This document shows, piece by piece, positions 33,082-45,312 of a DNA stretch of 64,000 nt. Position 1 is the first letter of the stretch; each line of letters begins with the position of its first letter. The position numbers were made by a program, and so were the translations under genes. Source of the DNA: Isoetes taiwanensis (taxonomy: Eukaryota > Streptophyta > Lycopodiopsida > Isoetales > Isoetaceae); NCBI GenBank assembly GCA_021234155.1, contig JAJEKV010000002.1, positions 30,615,098 through 30,679,097 of the forward strand. Direction: 5' to 3'. Below the pieces are notes generated by a model. That model did not search any database. It was given only the letters and a program-made list of their open reading frames with translations, and had not been told where the DNA came from.

Positions 33082-36000
33082 ATGGAAGGGGAGCCGCTCT
33101 TAGAGCGCACATTGAGGCGTGTTTTGGATCTGATAAAGGGAAATAATGGCCCCCCTCATCTTCAGAACCACGACATCTCTGCTTATTTTCTCGTTCAAAA
33201 CAGGTCTCTTTTGGTAGACAAGGCGCTCGGCATGATGGGTTATGATGCCACACAGGTACCGTTATTTTTTCGGATTGATCTACGGAATTATTCTGCATTT
33301 TCTAGAAATGCGGTCAATTTACCTCTTGATGTCGTTGGTTGCTATCCTGCAGGCTTGCCGGGGTATGGTATTGCATTTGGTGGATACCATTATCTCGTTG
33401 TTGTTGTCTACTATCCATTCTGGCGAACAAATCAATTGGAGACAGAAGAAGCCAAAACTCCGAGAAAGAACGAAAGCTATGGGAGAATTATGTAAGCGCT
33501 TGCTTGGGAATGATAACTCTATGCAAAGTTGTCTGGTACCTTATGCCCATGTGAATACCAAAGCAAAGAGTATTGTTCCCTTTGGCAGCTGCCTCTCGGT
33601 ATCTGCTGTGCACGAAATAATGAAGAGCTTCAAGGCAGTTGCAGCAAATGCTTATGCCCACGGTACACCTTTACTCATATTTTCTATTTCTTCTTGTGTT
33701 GTTGCCATTATGATGTTACACATGGTCCTAAATCACCCAATGCCAGGCAAACAGAAAAAGTTTATTTTGCCACTCTTTCTGTAAACTCATCTTCAAAGTA
33801 GTCAATGGATGACGCTTTACCATAGGTGAACGCCATTCTGTTCCTCTTGTTGAACATAATTTCTATGTTCATGGGCATCACAAGAAAATTTCTTTCTTAT
33901 GTATTTTTTTATTGATCTCACGCAATATATGTGAAATAAGATCATGAATGACGACTTTATATTCTTTTCTTTGTCTTTCCTTATTTCAATAGATTTTCTT
34001 GTTCTGACTTGCCTTGAGCTTATTAGGGAATCTTATATTGCAGCTGCTGGAAGTGCTTTTGAAGGTGGCTAATATGACGACTATGTACAGTTTACAAACT
34101 CCAGCTGCATGTGTTATTTTTAATAAAGAGAGCAAGCCAATCACAAATAAACAGATCACAGGTGTGGCCCTTAATGGGTTCTGGGACTCATCAGACCATA
34201 AAATGTTGAACCCTATTGCAAGGTTGTTGCTTCTCTAAATATGGTTTTGTTATTTGCGAAAATGGGTGCATGAGCATGTAATATGCAAAAACTTCTTTAA
34301 ATTAGACTGCATTTATGCCATGAGAACAGTTGGTGTCTTACAGTTTCTAGCTGTTTCTGTTATGCATTGGCACTTCAATTATTATAAAATTAGCACATTC
34401 ATTAATTATGTGGATATACTTATTACAAATTCTAATTTTTAGATCATGTGGTGGGTGAACAGATTTCTCAACCGACATTTTTTCTTGGGCACAGATATCA
34501 TGCTTGGCGTTTACAACCTCATCTTTTAAAATTGACCTTTCTATTATGCTGCATGAAGTTTTAAAAAGACCATTGATGTCATTTTCAAGGGAAGTTCAAC
34601 AACGGAATGATTGGAAGAATTTGGTGGTGAGCTTAGCACTAGCTCCTGACACTTTTATGGAAGCTCGTCACATTTTACATTCCTGGCTGGTTTTCACGTA
34701 TGTATTTATCTCTTGCCTCTAGAAGTAAATTCTTAGTCTGATGAAGCCTGATATCAGCAGTTAATTTGTTTGCTTCTTTTTCAGAGGATTATATAGGGTC
34801 TGGCAATTTTGGGCACAGCTTGCAGGTTCTGTGCAAAATGTAATAGATCAACCATCAATATGGGGCCTTTCTCATGAGAAAGGATTATACTTACCTCCTG
34901 TTCATGCATTTTATCCTCAAAAACATCGGAACCTTCTAAAAATTTTGAACAGGCCAGCAACGACAGATGCATTTGCTGAAATTGTCGAAGTACTTAATAG
35001 CATGGGAATTTTTGAAGAAGGCCCTCATGAGGCCTGGCAATGCATTGAAAAAGTTGAGCAGTATGGAAGGCCAACAGGGAAGCTTGTTAATGTCTCGGGG
35101 ATTTGGTGAGTCTGAAAACTATTTATGCGAGTTATTTTTTTTTCTTGCTTTTCCCTAGTATATACTAATTCAATGCTCTGCACACTTTATGTTGACAGGG
35201 CATTGGTTTCAGACTTCCGTCAATGGTTCCATTTTGCTTTGAGTACGCTCTTTAAATTGGAGGAAACCAAATGGGTAGACCTGTTCAACGAACCAGGGAG
35301 ATACGGGCAAAAGCATCAATTACCCAATGTTCATTCTTTTCTGGCAGCACGCTTTGCAGCTTGGTATGTCTGTCCTCTTGATAAGACTGCCAGAATAAAT
35401 ATGGAAAGGATGCTTCTGCAAATTTCCTCTAAGTGGAGCTGTGTATGGCAATCATTGGACATTGGAAGCTTGTCTGGCATCACAGATTTAATTGGATCAA
35501 ATTGTCTTATTGCAGCCAAATCAGAAGTCATGTCAGCATGTGCATGTGCCAAGAAAAGCCACAATGCTGGCATTTTATGCGATAATAATTCAATGGAATG
35601 TCAACTTCATCAACTAGGGTCTCCTTTTAATTCTGGGGGAAGCAAAGCTTGTTTTGAAAAAATTGGTTAGCAGATGTAATGTGCCTCTGCTCAAGACATA
35701 TTAATGGCCACCAAAGTCCCAGTTTTGCAAATGATGAATTGGGCATTTTTCATCTTGATATTAATGCGCAGCAAAATGATTGGAGGATGTCTGATTTACT
35801 GATCCTGGCAGCTCTTGAGGGCAACCCAATGTTGATTGATCATGATGTGGGGAGAATGTTTATTCAGTTTATTGGCTCTTGTAACAAGGATTCATGTATG
35901 CACCATGCGAGGGTTGGTCTAATCAAGAAAGTTGACGAGCCTGACAATTTTTATATTTCCCAATCAAATGCAGGTTTTGATCAGTCAAATCCACATGCCA

Positions 36001-36363
36001 GCTTAAGGGAGCCTGCGCATAGGAAAGAACATTACAGAGACACCAAGGAAAAGTGACATGCTATATTCAGATTGTATCTGGCAATTGCATGCTGCCAATA
36101 TATTTGATTTTCTTGACAATTATGAGTTCAGGAATTACGGTACCAAAATATTCAGAGGGCAGAAAAGCCTAGCTAATGGAGTGATTGATTGTGTTCGCCA
36201 CTGGTCATCTAACTTAAACTTGGACTCTTTAACATTGTTTAAAGATCTCAAATCAAGATTCGCCATGTGGATATCCCAGGGAGGTTTGACATCAAAAGAT
36301 ATAGAGTTATGTTATGAGGCTTTAGAGGAATTAAGCCTCAAAATTTCAGCTTGTGAAGTTTGA
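33082..36363 (+). pseudogene. multi-exon plant gene, unknown function, frame-disrupted
   Basis: Exons that join in phase: 33082-33255 (starts MEGEPLLERTLRRVLDLI), 33353-33662, 34027-34222, 34495-34697, 34785-35105, 35199-35670, then 35679-36056 and 36058-36363 in alternating frames. All proposed introns are GT-AG. The product would be about 770 residues, Leu-rich and mostly helical, with no transmembrane segment and no domain I can name; landmarks include QFWAQLAGSVQNVIDQPSIW and LPNVHSFLAARFAAWYVC. Exon 4 needs a one-base shift near 34540, and there is a stop at 35668 plus a shift near 36056, so it is either a recent pseudogene or carries sequence errors. It looks like a single-copy host gene, not a transposon. 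Confidence 0.55.
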
Positions 36364-36593
36364 AAAGATTTCAATGGCACAGTATGCTGCTTTTGGGGAT
36401 GAAGCAATATACATAATAGATTCTTGCCTATTTGGCGTGTATTTTATTGGACGTTTGTACCATTTTGTAATGTATATGCATGTACAGTTATCCACTTTTG
36501 CAGTGTGGAATTTTTTTTTTCTAAATACTACGATGATTTCTGAAGATAGCAGGGAAAGAGTTGAAACATAATAAAACTGATCTGTTTACGATT

Positions 36594-36875
36594 CAAATTA
36601 AACTTTTAGAAGATAGTTAACGTTTAATTTTGGACAGAACTTGCCTTCGATCTAATGGAACAATCTGAGAGCGAGCATCAGTAGTACAGTAAAATTCAGA
36701 TTTAACTTCTAAAAGATGGTTAACATTTAATTCTCAACAGGACTTACCTTCGATCTGATGGAACAATATGCCAGCGAGCATCAATAATACAGTATAAATA
36801 TCAGAGCAGAGGCTAAAATGCAATATGGCAGCGAGCATCAATAATACAGTATAAATATCAGAGCAAAGGCTAAAA
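36594..36875. repeat. short tandem duplications downstream of gene
   Basis: Two diverged units of about 117 bp (each with ttcgatct-atggaacaat and gcgagcatca) are followed by two nearly identical units of about 55 bp (gcgagcatcaataatacagt at 36775 and 36831). Confidence 0.8.
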
Positions 36876-36994
36876 TGTCAATTATCTTTTGGGCGGCGCA
36901 CAAATGCAGAGTGCTGCAAAAAAGGCATGGTTGGTTTAAAAGTCCGATTTCGGTTTCTAAAAGATATATCCGCAAAAAGCCCAGTTTAGCTGGG

Positions 36995-37066
36995 GGGGCA
37001 TTCCGAGAATTGAACTCGGGACCTCTTGCACCCTAAGCAAGAATCATACCACTAGACCAAATGCCC
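36995..37066 (-). tRNA. tRNA-Pro(AGG)
   Basis: 72-nt cloverleaf read on the minus strand: acceptor GGGCATT pairs with AATGCCC, A box TGGTCTAGTGG, anticodon stem CTTGC/GCAAG enclosing loop TTAGGGT (anticodon AGG at 37032-37034), and T arm CCGAG/CTCGG with GTTCAATTC as B box. No CCA is encoded, as in eukaryotes. A TTTTT polymerase III terminator follows at 36976-36980. No mismatch is seen in the acceptor, anticodon or T stems, so it is probably functional. Confidence 0.97.
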
Positions 37067-37568
37067 ACATTTGTAACTTTTTCGCTCATTCTATAATTTA
37101 GTATATCAGAACTCCAATCAGACATAAATCTCGTTTTTATCATAATAGGTCCCGTTGGGGAAAAGCTTTACAGCGTGGTTTTTTCAAACAGCAGACAGAA
37201 GTAACAAACAAAAAATAGGGGTATCACTTGGTTAAATTAACCACGTTAGGTTTATAGACAGCTCGGTTCTAGTGCTGAATGTGTGAGAGCAGACTTTAGA
37301 AAATATGCATTTTTTATATATTGATATTTTTTGATTCTCAAGGAAAGGTAGAGGAGTCCAATACAAGGATTGGATATACCACCAAGTTAGGTTGAAATAA
37401 AGGGGAGACAATGTGAATGAGATAAGCACCTCACTTCGGCTTATGCACTTGATCCCACCTTTGATCTCCTTATCATCATCTTAGGGTTCCGTCGCACCCC
37501 CCTGTGATTCTCAATATCATTACACCATCTCAAAAGGATCAGTGCACTTTGATAAAAGGGTTTACCAC

Positions 37569-38030
37569 ATGGCTGGAGAAGAAACAAGAAAAGTTTGGAT
37601 TGCAGCTATCATTCTTGGGGTCATTGCCATAGTTGCATTCGCATTAAATCTATGGATTGCCGTTATTAGTGGAGAATTATTGGGTGATCGTGCTTTGGAT
37701 GCTTGTGTCTACATACCAAAATGGCCTTTCTTTATTGGCTCCCTCATCCTTAGTATTCTCTTGCTCCTACCCCCCTTCCTATCTGCTAGACACTACATCT
37801 ACTTCAGGTCTTGGTCCCATATCCCTTCACTCTTCTCATTTGTTGTCCTCATATGGGCTATCCTCACTACCATTTGGTACCATCGCATGCAATACCGCTC
37901 TTGCCCCCAACTCGTCTTAGACACTGCTCATAGTGTTGTTGTCGTCATGTGGTTGAATGTTGTCTTTGGCTTCCTCATTTCTGCTGTTCTTGCCATTGTG
38001 ACACTTAGTGTTTTCACCCTTCCTTATTAA
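37569..38030 (+). CDS. small four-helix membrane protein, unknown
   Basis: 153-residue intact single-exon ORF. I chose the ATG in CACATGGCT (37569), which has a good plant start context; the frame is open about 27 nt further upstream without an ATG. Four hydrophobic stretches lie at about residues 9-31, 46-66, 74-95 and 120-148. The loop between helices 1 and 2 holds CVYIPKWP and the one between helices 3 and 4 holds YRSCPQLV, so two cysteines could pair on the same side. Start MAGEETRKVW suggests a short cytosolic N-terminus. The layout resembles small plant tetraspan families, but I cannot name one. Probably a real host gene. Confidence 0.6.
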   Translation: MAGEETRKVWIAAIILGVIAIVAFALNLWIAVISGELLGDRALDACVYIPKWPFFIGSLILSILLLLPPFLSARHYIYFRSWSHIPSLFSFVVLIWAILTTIWYHRMQYRSCPQLVLDTAHSVVVVMWLNVVFGFLISAVLAIVTLSVFTLPY

Positions 38031-39480
38031 GCTACCATCTTTAGTTTCTAGAAAGCAAGTATTTTTTCATAATAAAGTAGCTTGTGGCTATATGTGGCAA
38101 TATCATGCAAAATGCCCCATTAGTCCTATATGTACAATATGATGGTCGCATTTGACATCTAATAATGTAAATAAGATTAACAAGGAAATTGTTGTAACTA
38201 ATGCTTGCATTTTTTATTTTTAATTTTAATTTATATCACAAGTACCTTTGAATTTGCTCACTTTATTTAACCCTATCATAGCTGGTGATTTGGTCTAGCT
38301 ACCCGACTACCATAGATGATGAGTCTATCTTTATTGCCTTCTAAGGTCACCGGGACCACAACAAGATTCAAACCCTCATGGCCTTCTTTGAATTATTTTA
38401 ATTTTCTAACACAACAAATATTTTCCTTTCAAGGCGCCGATGAAATATGGATTGCTCAAGCAATTGCTGAAATATTGTCGACTAAAGGTTTGGAGTTAAG
38501 ACTTCAATGTCCTGCCATCATCAGCTTTAGTGAGTCATGTAATGTATATATTTAAGCATTTGACATTGCAACACACCCAAATATAGTAAGATAAGAAAAC
38601 AAGGTAAAAAGTCAATTCTAAGCATTGTACATTTTGAACGGATGAAGATCATAAAATATAGAATTTATGAATAAACTTAACTAGACTTCAACACACCAAC
38701 ACATCAACTCTCATTGTGAAAAAAAATTACTTGATAAATTTTTTAAGCTAGAATAACTTTAGGAAGACAAAGCAAGAACTCTGTAAGTACCCACAAAGAT
38801 CATGAAGGTGATATGCTCTAATGAAAGGAAAGAAGAGTTAGTTTTAAGAATTAACAAGCTATTTATTCCAGTTGTTGGTAGGAGTCGTCTAATTAAATTT
38901 TGTCAATGTAAGCAATATGATTTTGTTGGCATGAATATAAAATATGAACCTTGATGTGATTTTAACTTTTGAGTTTATGCTTAGTCATATTTACAAGGTG
39001 GTAACGAATAATAAGGTGTTCTCTAATTCTAGTGATCCTTTCTGTAATAATGTTTCGAGTCACATAAGTAGTGATACTCTATCATTTCGAACGATGATGT
39101 GGGTGGTGGAGGTCCACCTTCTTTGGGCCCTATTCGATGGTGCTCTTGAGCTTGAGCTATGGTGAAGATTTACACCATTATCATCCAGGGTGAGCATTAC
39201 TCTTATGGATGTCTGGAAGGGGAACTGGCATTGCTATGGAATTTCCTTGTAATGCAGCAATTCTTCCTTGACATCTCTTTTCCCTTATTACCTCTACTTA
39301 TCAGCCTATCTGCAAAGTATGCACAGGAGGGGCGGATGGAGTGGAATACCCAATGACCATGTTCTATGCCAGACAAGTCCATTGTTATGAACTCTGTACC
39401 TCTAGAGACCCGAGCTGTCAGTTGTTCCCCTTGAGTTTGGGCCTTGGGTAGGATTCCCCTCAATTGATGTTACTGATGTT
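38031..39480. other. no supported gene
   Basis: AT-rich; a short plus-strand ORF at 38316-38555 reads protein-like (GADEIWIAQAIAEILSTKGL) but is isolated and unrecognised. Confidence 0.45.
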
Positions 39481-39895
39481 GTTCTTACAGATGCTATGTT
39501 ATGGTGAGCCACCCTTCGAGGTGGATATGCATGTTATTTGATGCTATGCACTCATGTTTGACGTGCTTCCGCAGCTAAGTAGATCCTGAGGCAGACAGGA
39601 TGAATGACACGTCCATTCTTCCCCGTCAAGTTCTTGCTCACCATCAAGGGCCTGATGATAGGTGGACGGCCTCGTGGTAGCGAGCTTACGCTGTCAAGAG
39701 GGATGAACTCCAGTTCTATCTGATTGGGGCATCGTATACAAGCAGGAGGACATCATAGTGGTATCAGAGCAATGATCTTGGAGGACCAAGATCAAGCACT
39801 GGCCATTTTTCTAGTAGTACTAACAGTCGAGATCTTCAGTCTTAGAGTTGAAATCCCAAGCATGAACCTCGGGAAATGGGGAGGGGGAATTTTTT
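39481..39895 (+). mobile_element. LTR-element fragment with primer-binding site and polypurine tract
   Basis: TGGTATCAGAGC at 39759-39770 is an exact initiator tRNA-Met primer-binding sequence, and gggaaatggggagggggaat at 39871-39890 is a polypurine tract only about 100 bp later. Such a tiny interior suggests a TRIM-type non-autonomous element, but I could not match the sequences before the first and after the second as LTRs, so boundaries are uncertain. Confidence 0.5.
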
Positions 39896-40008
39896 TTCCC
39901 ATCAATAGTGTAAAAGAGCTAAGCTAGTGATAGTTAGTGTGAAAAAAAAAAAAAAAAAAAAAAACTTGAAATTTCAATAAAACTTGAAAACTTTGGCCAC
40001 TAGAAAGC

Positions 40009-40499
40009 GACTACTCACAGAGTGCGCCTGGGGCCCTATCTAAATTTTAGTTCCATGCTGTAGCGCAATGTGTGGTTAGTCGAGCATAGTTCACCTAGAA
40101 AGATAGCAAATTAATGTAAGCTGATGGGATATCTAGGCGTAAAATCAAAATCTAAGCTAGGAAAATCTGTCATACCCCTAAGAAAGTGTCTAGAGAACAT
40201 AAAATAAGGTCAAGAATGAGTGACTACTCACAGAGTGCGCCTGGAGCCCTACCTAAATTTTAGCTCCATGCTCTAGCGCACTGTGTGAGTACTCGACATC
40301 TAAAATGGACTTGAATCAACCCAAATATAGAAAGTAAGGACGTATTCCGACTCCACTCCTCGAGTAGGGCAGGAAAATGATATCATATTAAATTTTTAGA
40401 GTCATTTAGGACCAAAACAGACTGTCAATACTCACAGAGTGCTCCTGGGGCTCTATCTAACTTTTAACTCCATTCTGTAGCGCACTATATGAGTAGTCA
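40009..40499. repeat. three direct copies of an ~80-bp hairpin unit
   Basis: Units at about 40009-40083, 40222-40297 and 40425-40499. Each starts ACTCACAGAGTGCKCCTGG and ends TAGCGCAMTRTRTGRKTAGTC or similar, so its two ends are complementary (GACTACTCACA...AGTGCGC with GCGCACT...TGTGAGTAGTC) around a ~40-bp loop containing ctatctaaattttagttcca. Spacing is about 205-215 bp. A right half unit recurs at 56704-56730. Confidence 0.85.
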
Positions 40500-41395
40500 A
40501 AAGTTTGAACCTTCATAACTTGACCTAGACAGCTCCAAATCATCTGACATTTATTGCAATAGGACTTTAGACAGTCTAGAATCCATTTATGACCTCAAAT
40601 TAGACTAGAAATGTTATACTCCATCTCCAAATGACAAAAATTGCTCAAACTCTAAATTTTATTTTCAAAACTAGGGTTTGTTTATAAATAGAAGCAATAC
40701 CACATTAGGAACTCGCAAGTCTTTCTCTTAGCTCGAATTTGATGCCTTACTCCTAGATAGAAGTACTCAAGAACATTCCTTTATTATAGTCATCTAGACC
40801 CTCAGCATAGCAAAACAAGCTCAGGTGTTGGTACATCACCTCTTCTCATGCCAGAGCCGTAAACCATGACCTAACTCTGTTGTCTTTCCAATAGAATTTG
40901 ACTTAGCTGCCACATTGACACTTCCTATTGCCAGGATATCTAGAAAGAAGCTAGAGTCTAGAGCTGCCCAAGTCACTCCGTGTGTAGAGTATTGGATCCC
41001 CCCAAAACCAACCTTTGCTAGGATCTCAGAGTATATCCAAAACATCATGAAGGCTTTGTTAAACAAAGCTCAGTTCATGCCAAGACTATCCTAATATCTA
41101 TAGACTTGAAGGCTATAGGTATGTCTCTATTAATAATGGTCGAGCCATCTTGCTTGCTTATAAAGCCCAAAATATTGTAGGAGAGCCCTTCAAGCAGTCG
41201 TTCGATCTGAACCCTTAGATTCTAGGATATACAAGCGTTTGCTTTTGGAGTACGAGGCTAGAGCCATAGAAGAGCAAGAGGCACAACTTCTTGAAGACAT
41301 TGAAGACCCAAAGCGACGATCGACAAATGAAGACCCGTGGAGAGCGAAATAACAATGGCAACTACAAAGGAAACTAGTAGTAAAATGTTTTCAGA
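40478..41395 (+). repeat. ~1-kb tandemly duplicated unit, copy 1 (left part)
   Basis: Closely similar to 56704-57728, including tttataaatagaagcaatac and aggaactcgcaag (a TATA box and likely start region), taaacaaagctcagttcatg, and the Glu-rich coding-like stretch EYEARAIEEQ...LLEDIEDP. Copy 1 is cut by the LINE and resumes at about 56630-56703, immediately followed by copy 2. The TATA box and a short acidic ORF suggest part of a non-autonomous retroelement. Confidence 0.75.
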
Positions 41396-41707
41396 ATTGA
41401 TTTATGAAAATGGAAGTAGAACTATAGTAATATAGTAGCATAGGAAGTAAACAATAAGATCTCTATGCTAAATGAACATTAAAGCAGCTGCATTTGTATG
41501 AATAGTCTTCAAGTTCCTATAAAAGCAAATCAAAATACGAACCATGATCTTGATTAAATGAGAACTGGATTCAAGTCAAAATGGTCAGGATTGTGGTAAT
41601 TTATGGCTGGGAGAAAGGGTTAGTTGTGAAATGGGGAATTATGAATTAGTTCTGATCTCCAAGATGAGCTTCAAACCACTCATTGTAGTGCCTATAAAAT
41701 TCATTTG

Positions 41708-43631
41708 TCAAGCCATGGATGTATCTGTTGTGGCCAGAGTCATTCTGAATGAGAAGAAATGATAAACTTTCCTTTGCCATTCGCAGGACTGTAGGCAGCC
41801 AGAATGATAGAGCGTTGAGACATTATATCTCTTGGACAGAGACACGAGATTAATCAAGCTTTTATGAGCCACAAGCCAAATGAAAAATCTGATCTTTGGA
41901 GTGCAATAGGAATTCCATATATTTTTGAAAAGAGAATGAATTTCTGATTGATTTAATGACCATTTTTGCATGGCTTTGACAGAAGCATCAATATGACTCA
42001 GATTGGAATAGAGGAACAAGAATATTCTTGACGTGTGCATATAGCTTTTTGTCACTTGAAGTACCCCTGATGATTGTTTTTAAAGAGATCCAGGAAATAA
42101 AGGAGTTATTATCTCTGTAGAAGTCTTTTACTCGTAAGATATCTTTCTTAGACCATTTATTGTAGATCCTAGGTTGCTTGATGGCTATCACTTTGGAGTG
42201 TTGATCTTGGAAGATAGGGGACCAAAATAAATTTGTGCTCATAGTGGCATCAGTGACTTTATCACTCTGTAGACAAAATTGAACTTTATTCCAGGCCATA
42301 ATCAAATTTGGCATTAGAGGATAAGTATTTGGAGCAGGATGCAAATGCACAAAGGCAGATTTAGCGGGGAGACAGTGCTTAACAGTAGGGTGACCAAAGG
42401 GATAAGATATATTCAACCAATAGGCAATGAATTTAGAAGCAGGAGAGGTATTACCCATAAGAGTTCTCCAAATATATTCTCCTGCCAAAGAGCAAGTTTG
42501 AATATGCAAATTATTACGTCCCAGTCCTCATAACGTTTTTGGCCTAGACATTGAATTCCAGTTGACTAAGTGAGAACCATTCCTGATAAAATTTCTTATG
42601 ATTTTCTCTAAGTCAGAATAAGTAGACCTCGGAGCAATTAAGGCAGAGGAGAAATACACATGAGATGAGGCTAGGACAGAGTTTGCAATAACAGTTCTAC
42701 CAGCAAAGGATAAACAGCTCCTGTAGTTGTTCAATTTCTTTTTTATTCTCTCCAGAATTGGATTCCATAATCCTTTTAGACTTGGATTTAGAGAATGGGG
42801 CATACCAAGCAGACTTGAGGCTTGAAGGGTATTTAGAACAGGGATGCCACATATGGAAGCTTGGTTGATGTCACCAATAATTCTACTCTTGTCAAGATTG
42901 AGATGCACTCCCAAGGCAGCAAAGAACTCCTTAATTAAGTCCAAGAAAGAGTTGATATTATTATATAGTCTAAGAATGCAAAAGTGTCATCTGCATATTG
43001 AGATATTGTGAGATAATCAGCATTATTAGGAAGTTTAAGGCCAATGATTTTCCCTGCAGATTGAAGATTATCCACACATCTAGTAAGCATATCAGCAACA
43101 ATTAGAAATAGATAAGGGGCCAGAGGTCAGCCTTATCTCACTCCTTTGACTAGGGGAAAGAAATTTGTTGGTGATCCATTGAAAATTACAGCAAAGTTAG
43201 ACATAGAGTTTAAGCCATGAATGAGAGAAATAATTTTAGAATGAAAGACAATTTCCTTGAAGGCAATGTCAATAAAATTCCATCTAACTGTATCAAAGGC
43301 TCTCTTAAAATCTAGCTTAAGCAAAATACAAGTTTGCTTGGAGATTTTATTCCAATGAAGATCTTCCATGGCATTTATGTAGTTGTCCAGGATAAATCTA
43401 TTAGGGAGGAAGGCAGATTGTTTTTCACTGATGTTTTTTTGCAAAAAAAGTTGAACTCTTTGTGCAATGATTTTGACACATAGCTTATAGATAGAATTTG
43501 TCAAAGAAACTGGCCTCCATTCAACAAAAGAACTTGGATTTTCTAATTTGGGCACTAAAGCAATAAATCCAGAAGAGATAGAGGGGTGCAAATGGTTTGA
43601 ATTCCAAAATCCATGTACTAGACCAATCAAG
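41708..43631 (-). pseudogene. LINE ORF2, reverse transcriptase and C-terminal part
   Basis: RT blocks in order: SGFIALVPKLENPSSFVEWR, KQSAFLPNRFILDNYINAME, ILLKLDFKRAFDTVRWNFID, a PLAPYLFLIVADML-type block, and QYADDTFAF near 42990; then a thumb-domain segment with LNLDKSRI and the RT-associated SCLSFAGRTVIANSVLASS. The C-terminal zf-RVT-like region reads YCTPKIRFFIWLVAHKSLIN. Frame breaks lie near 43130, 42950, 42520 and 42050. Confidence 0.85.
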
Positions 43632-43796
43632 TCTGATGTAACGGGCCCATGGTAGACCGCTCGAGTATTCAATCCTTGAATGTGCCTGTGGGGCGTTCCC
43701 GAGACACTGGCATAAATGGGTAGAAGTGACTACTCATAAACGTCTAGACGGTTTTGCTCTGTTGGTTAAGGGCATGTTGGTTAGGAACGTCACAGT

Positions 43797-43808
43797 TGGT
43801 ATCAGAGC
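43797..43808 (+). other. primer-binding site of TRIM element
   Basis: Exact TGGTATCAGAGC, complementary to the 3' end of plant initiator tRNA-Met, two bases after the LTR end CA. Confidence 0.92.
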
Positions 43809-44090
43809 AGGTCTCGAGTTCGAGTCTCCATGGGTGCCTATATGCATGGGTAATTTGCAAAGACTTGATATGGTATAGCCTTGGATGCTCGAGGACGAGC
43901 ATAGTTCTAGTGGGAGAGACTGTAACGGGCCCATGGTAGACCGATCGAGTATTCAATCTTTGAATGTGCCTGTGAGGCGTTCCCGAGAAACCGGCATAAA
44001 AAGCAGAGTTTCATTAAAGTTGGAATTCTGAAGACAAGTTGGAATAATTTTTATATAGTATACCTTGGAGGGTTATGTATACCTCAATAC

Positions 44091-44215
44091 TTATAGTATG
44101 GTTATGTGTATTACATAAGGTTATGTATACATGTGTATACTAGTATATCTCAATACTTATAGTACGGTTATGTGTATTACAAAAGGTTATGTATACCTGT
44201 TGTATACTAACACAA
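44091..44215. repeat. ~60-bp tandem repeat near left end of transposon
   Basis: ctcaatacttatagta-ggttatgtgtattac-aaggttatgtatac occurs twice in succession. Confidence 0.85.
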
Positions 44216-44260
44216 CCAGATTACAATAAGATAACAAGTACTATTATTCTTCTTCTACTA

Positions 44261-44490
44261 TTACTCTGAATGATCAGAACTAGCGTATAGCGCCCGAGAG
44301 ATCCTTTCGATCATGAACATTTGATACTCCCTATTCCACGGAGAGATGGATGATAACATCAACGGGATCGAGGATAATGGCGAGGATTGAGAGCAACAAA
44401 TGGTGAGCCGGTCTTCAAGCGGTATATCTCGCCAAGCGCACCGCGCTTGAGTCCTCATGATTCATCTTGCAAGTGATAGAATCACGCTCA
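44261..44490 (-). pseudogene. small transposon-associated gene, copy B, frameshifted
   Basis: Begins KMNHED like the copy A gene at 412-774. IPLEDRLTI parallels IELEDWLTV, and another frame gives DPVDVIIHLS matching FDVVIHLLW. The frame changes at least twice, so it is broken. Its promoter-like upstream segment (44520-44640) is shared with copy A. Confidence 0.55.
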
Positions 44491-44747
44491 AGACCGTAAT
44501 CACGTCATAGCTAGGCGGAGGCCAATGTTGCTGCACTCGGCAATTTGATGTATATTTATACCCACCAAAATTATTGATGGTATATACCCACCAAAATTAT
44601 TGATGGTATATACATAGAAATTATTGGATCATATACATACTTGTATGGTACTTTCATAATGGCAATGAACACCAATAATTCACATCAATAATTTTACTTC
44701 ACTATAAAAGCGGCTCCATCCTAGGTGGTAGAGCTCATTCATCTCCC

Positions 44748-44994
44748 ATGGCTTCCTTGCACGATCGTCCGAGAACATCCGATCCTTCAAAAGCTACCTT
44801 AGCTATAATGATCTGTGTGAATGCTACGAAATGGTATCATCAAACTTGATCCATGGTCTGCAGTCCAAAGCAGATGGTCTCAAGAAAGTGCTTGCAAGAA
44901 GCTCACTCGTGTTAAGGTCCACCTTTATTGGCTTCCTGATCAGGAGATCTATGAGCTGAATAGCATCACGTGCTTTGATGTTGATGATGAGTGA
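44748..44994 (+). pseudogene. small gene, tandem copy 1 (frameshifted)
   Basis: In one frame it reads SYLSYNDLCECYEMVSS and in another TRVKVHLYWLPDQEIYELNS with an acidic end. Compare the intact neighbour at 45313: SMSHSDLVGCLD and IRVMIHLIWLPERMSYEISG. The upstream DNA is also duplicated (tataaaag at 44703; ctcattcatctcccatgg just before the ATG), so gene plus promoter were copied in tandem. Confidence 0.55.
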
Positions 44995-45312
44995 ATCTGT
45001 ATCTGCTAAGGATATAATAATGACATGAGTACCTATGAACATGAGTGAATCATCGATGATATGTATACCTGTTAAGGATATAATAATATAAGCACTTATG
45101 ATTTGTGTATCCATTGGGATATATATAATATAAGCATAGTGAATATTAGTTGATGTATAGAATCTGAGTACATGATAGAATCATACCTGTACGAGTACAT
45201 GATACTTGTATACGCTCAATGATGGCGCTACAGTCCACCCCAATAATTCACATCAAAAATTTACTTCACTATATAAACAGCTTCATTCGGGGCTGGAGGT
45301 CATTCATCTCCC

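Noticed and set aside
43797-43808. tRNA gene fragment
   Set aside because: Only 12 bases complementary to a tRNA 3' end, immediately after an LTR; it is a primer-binding site.
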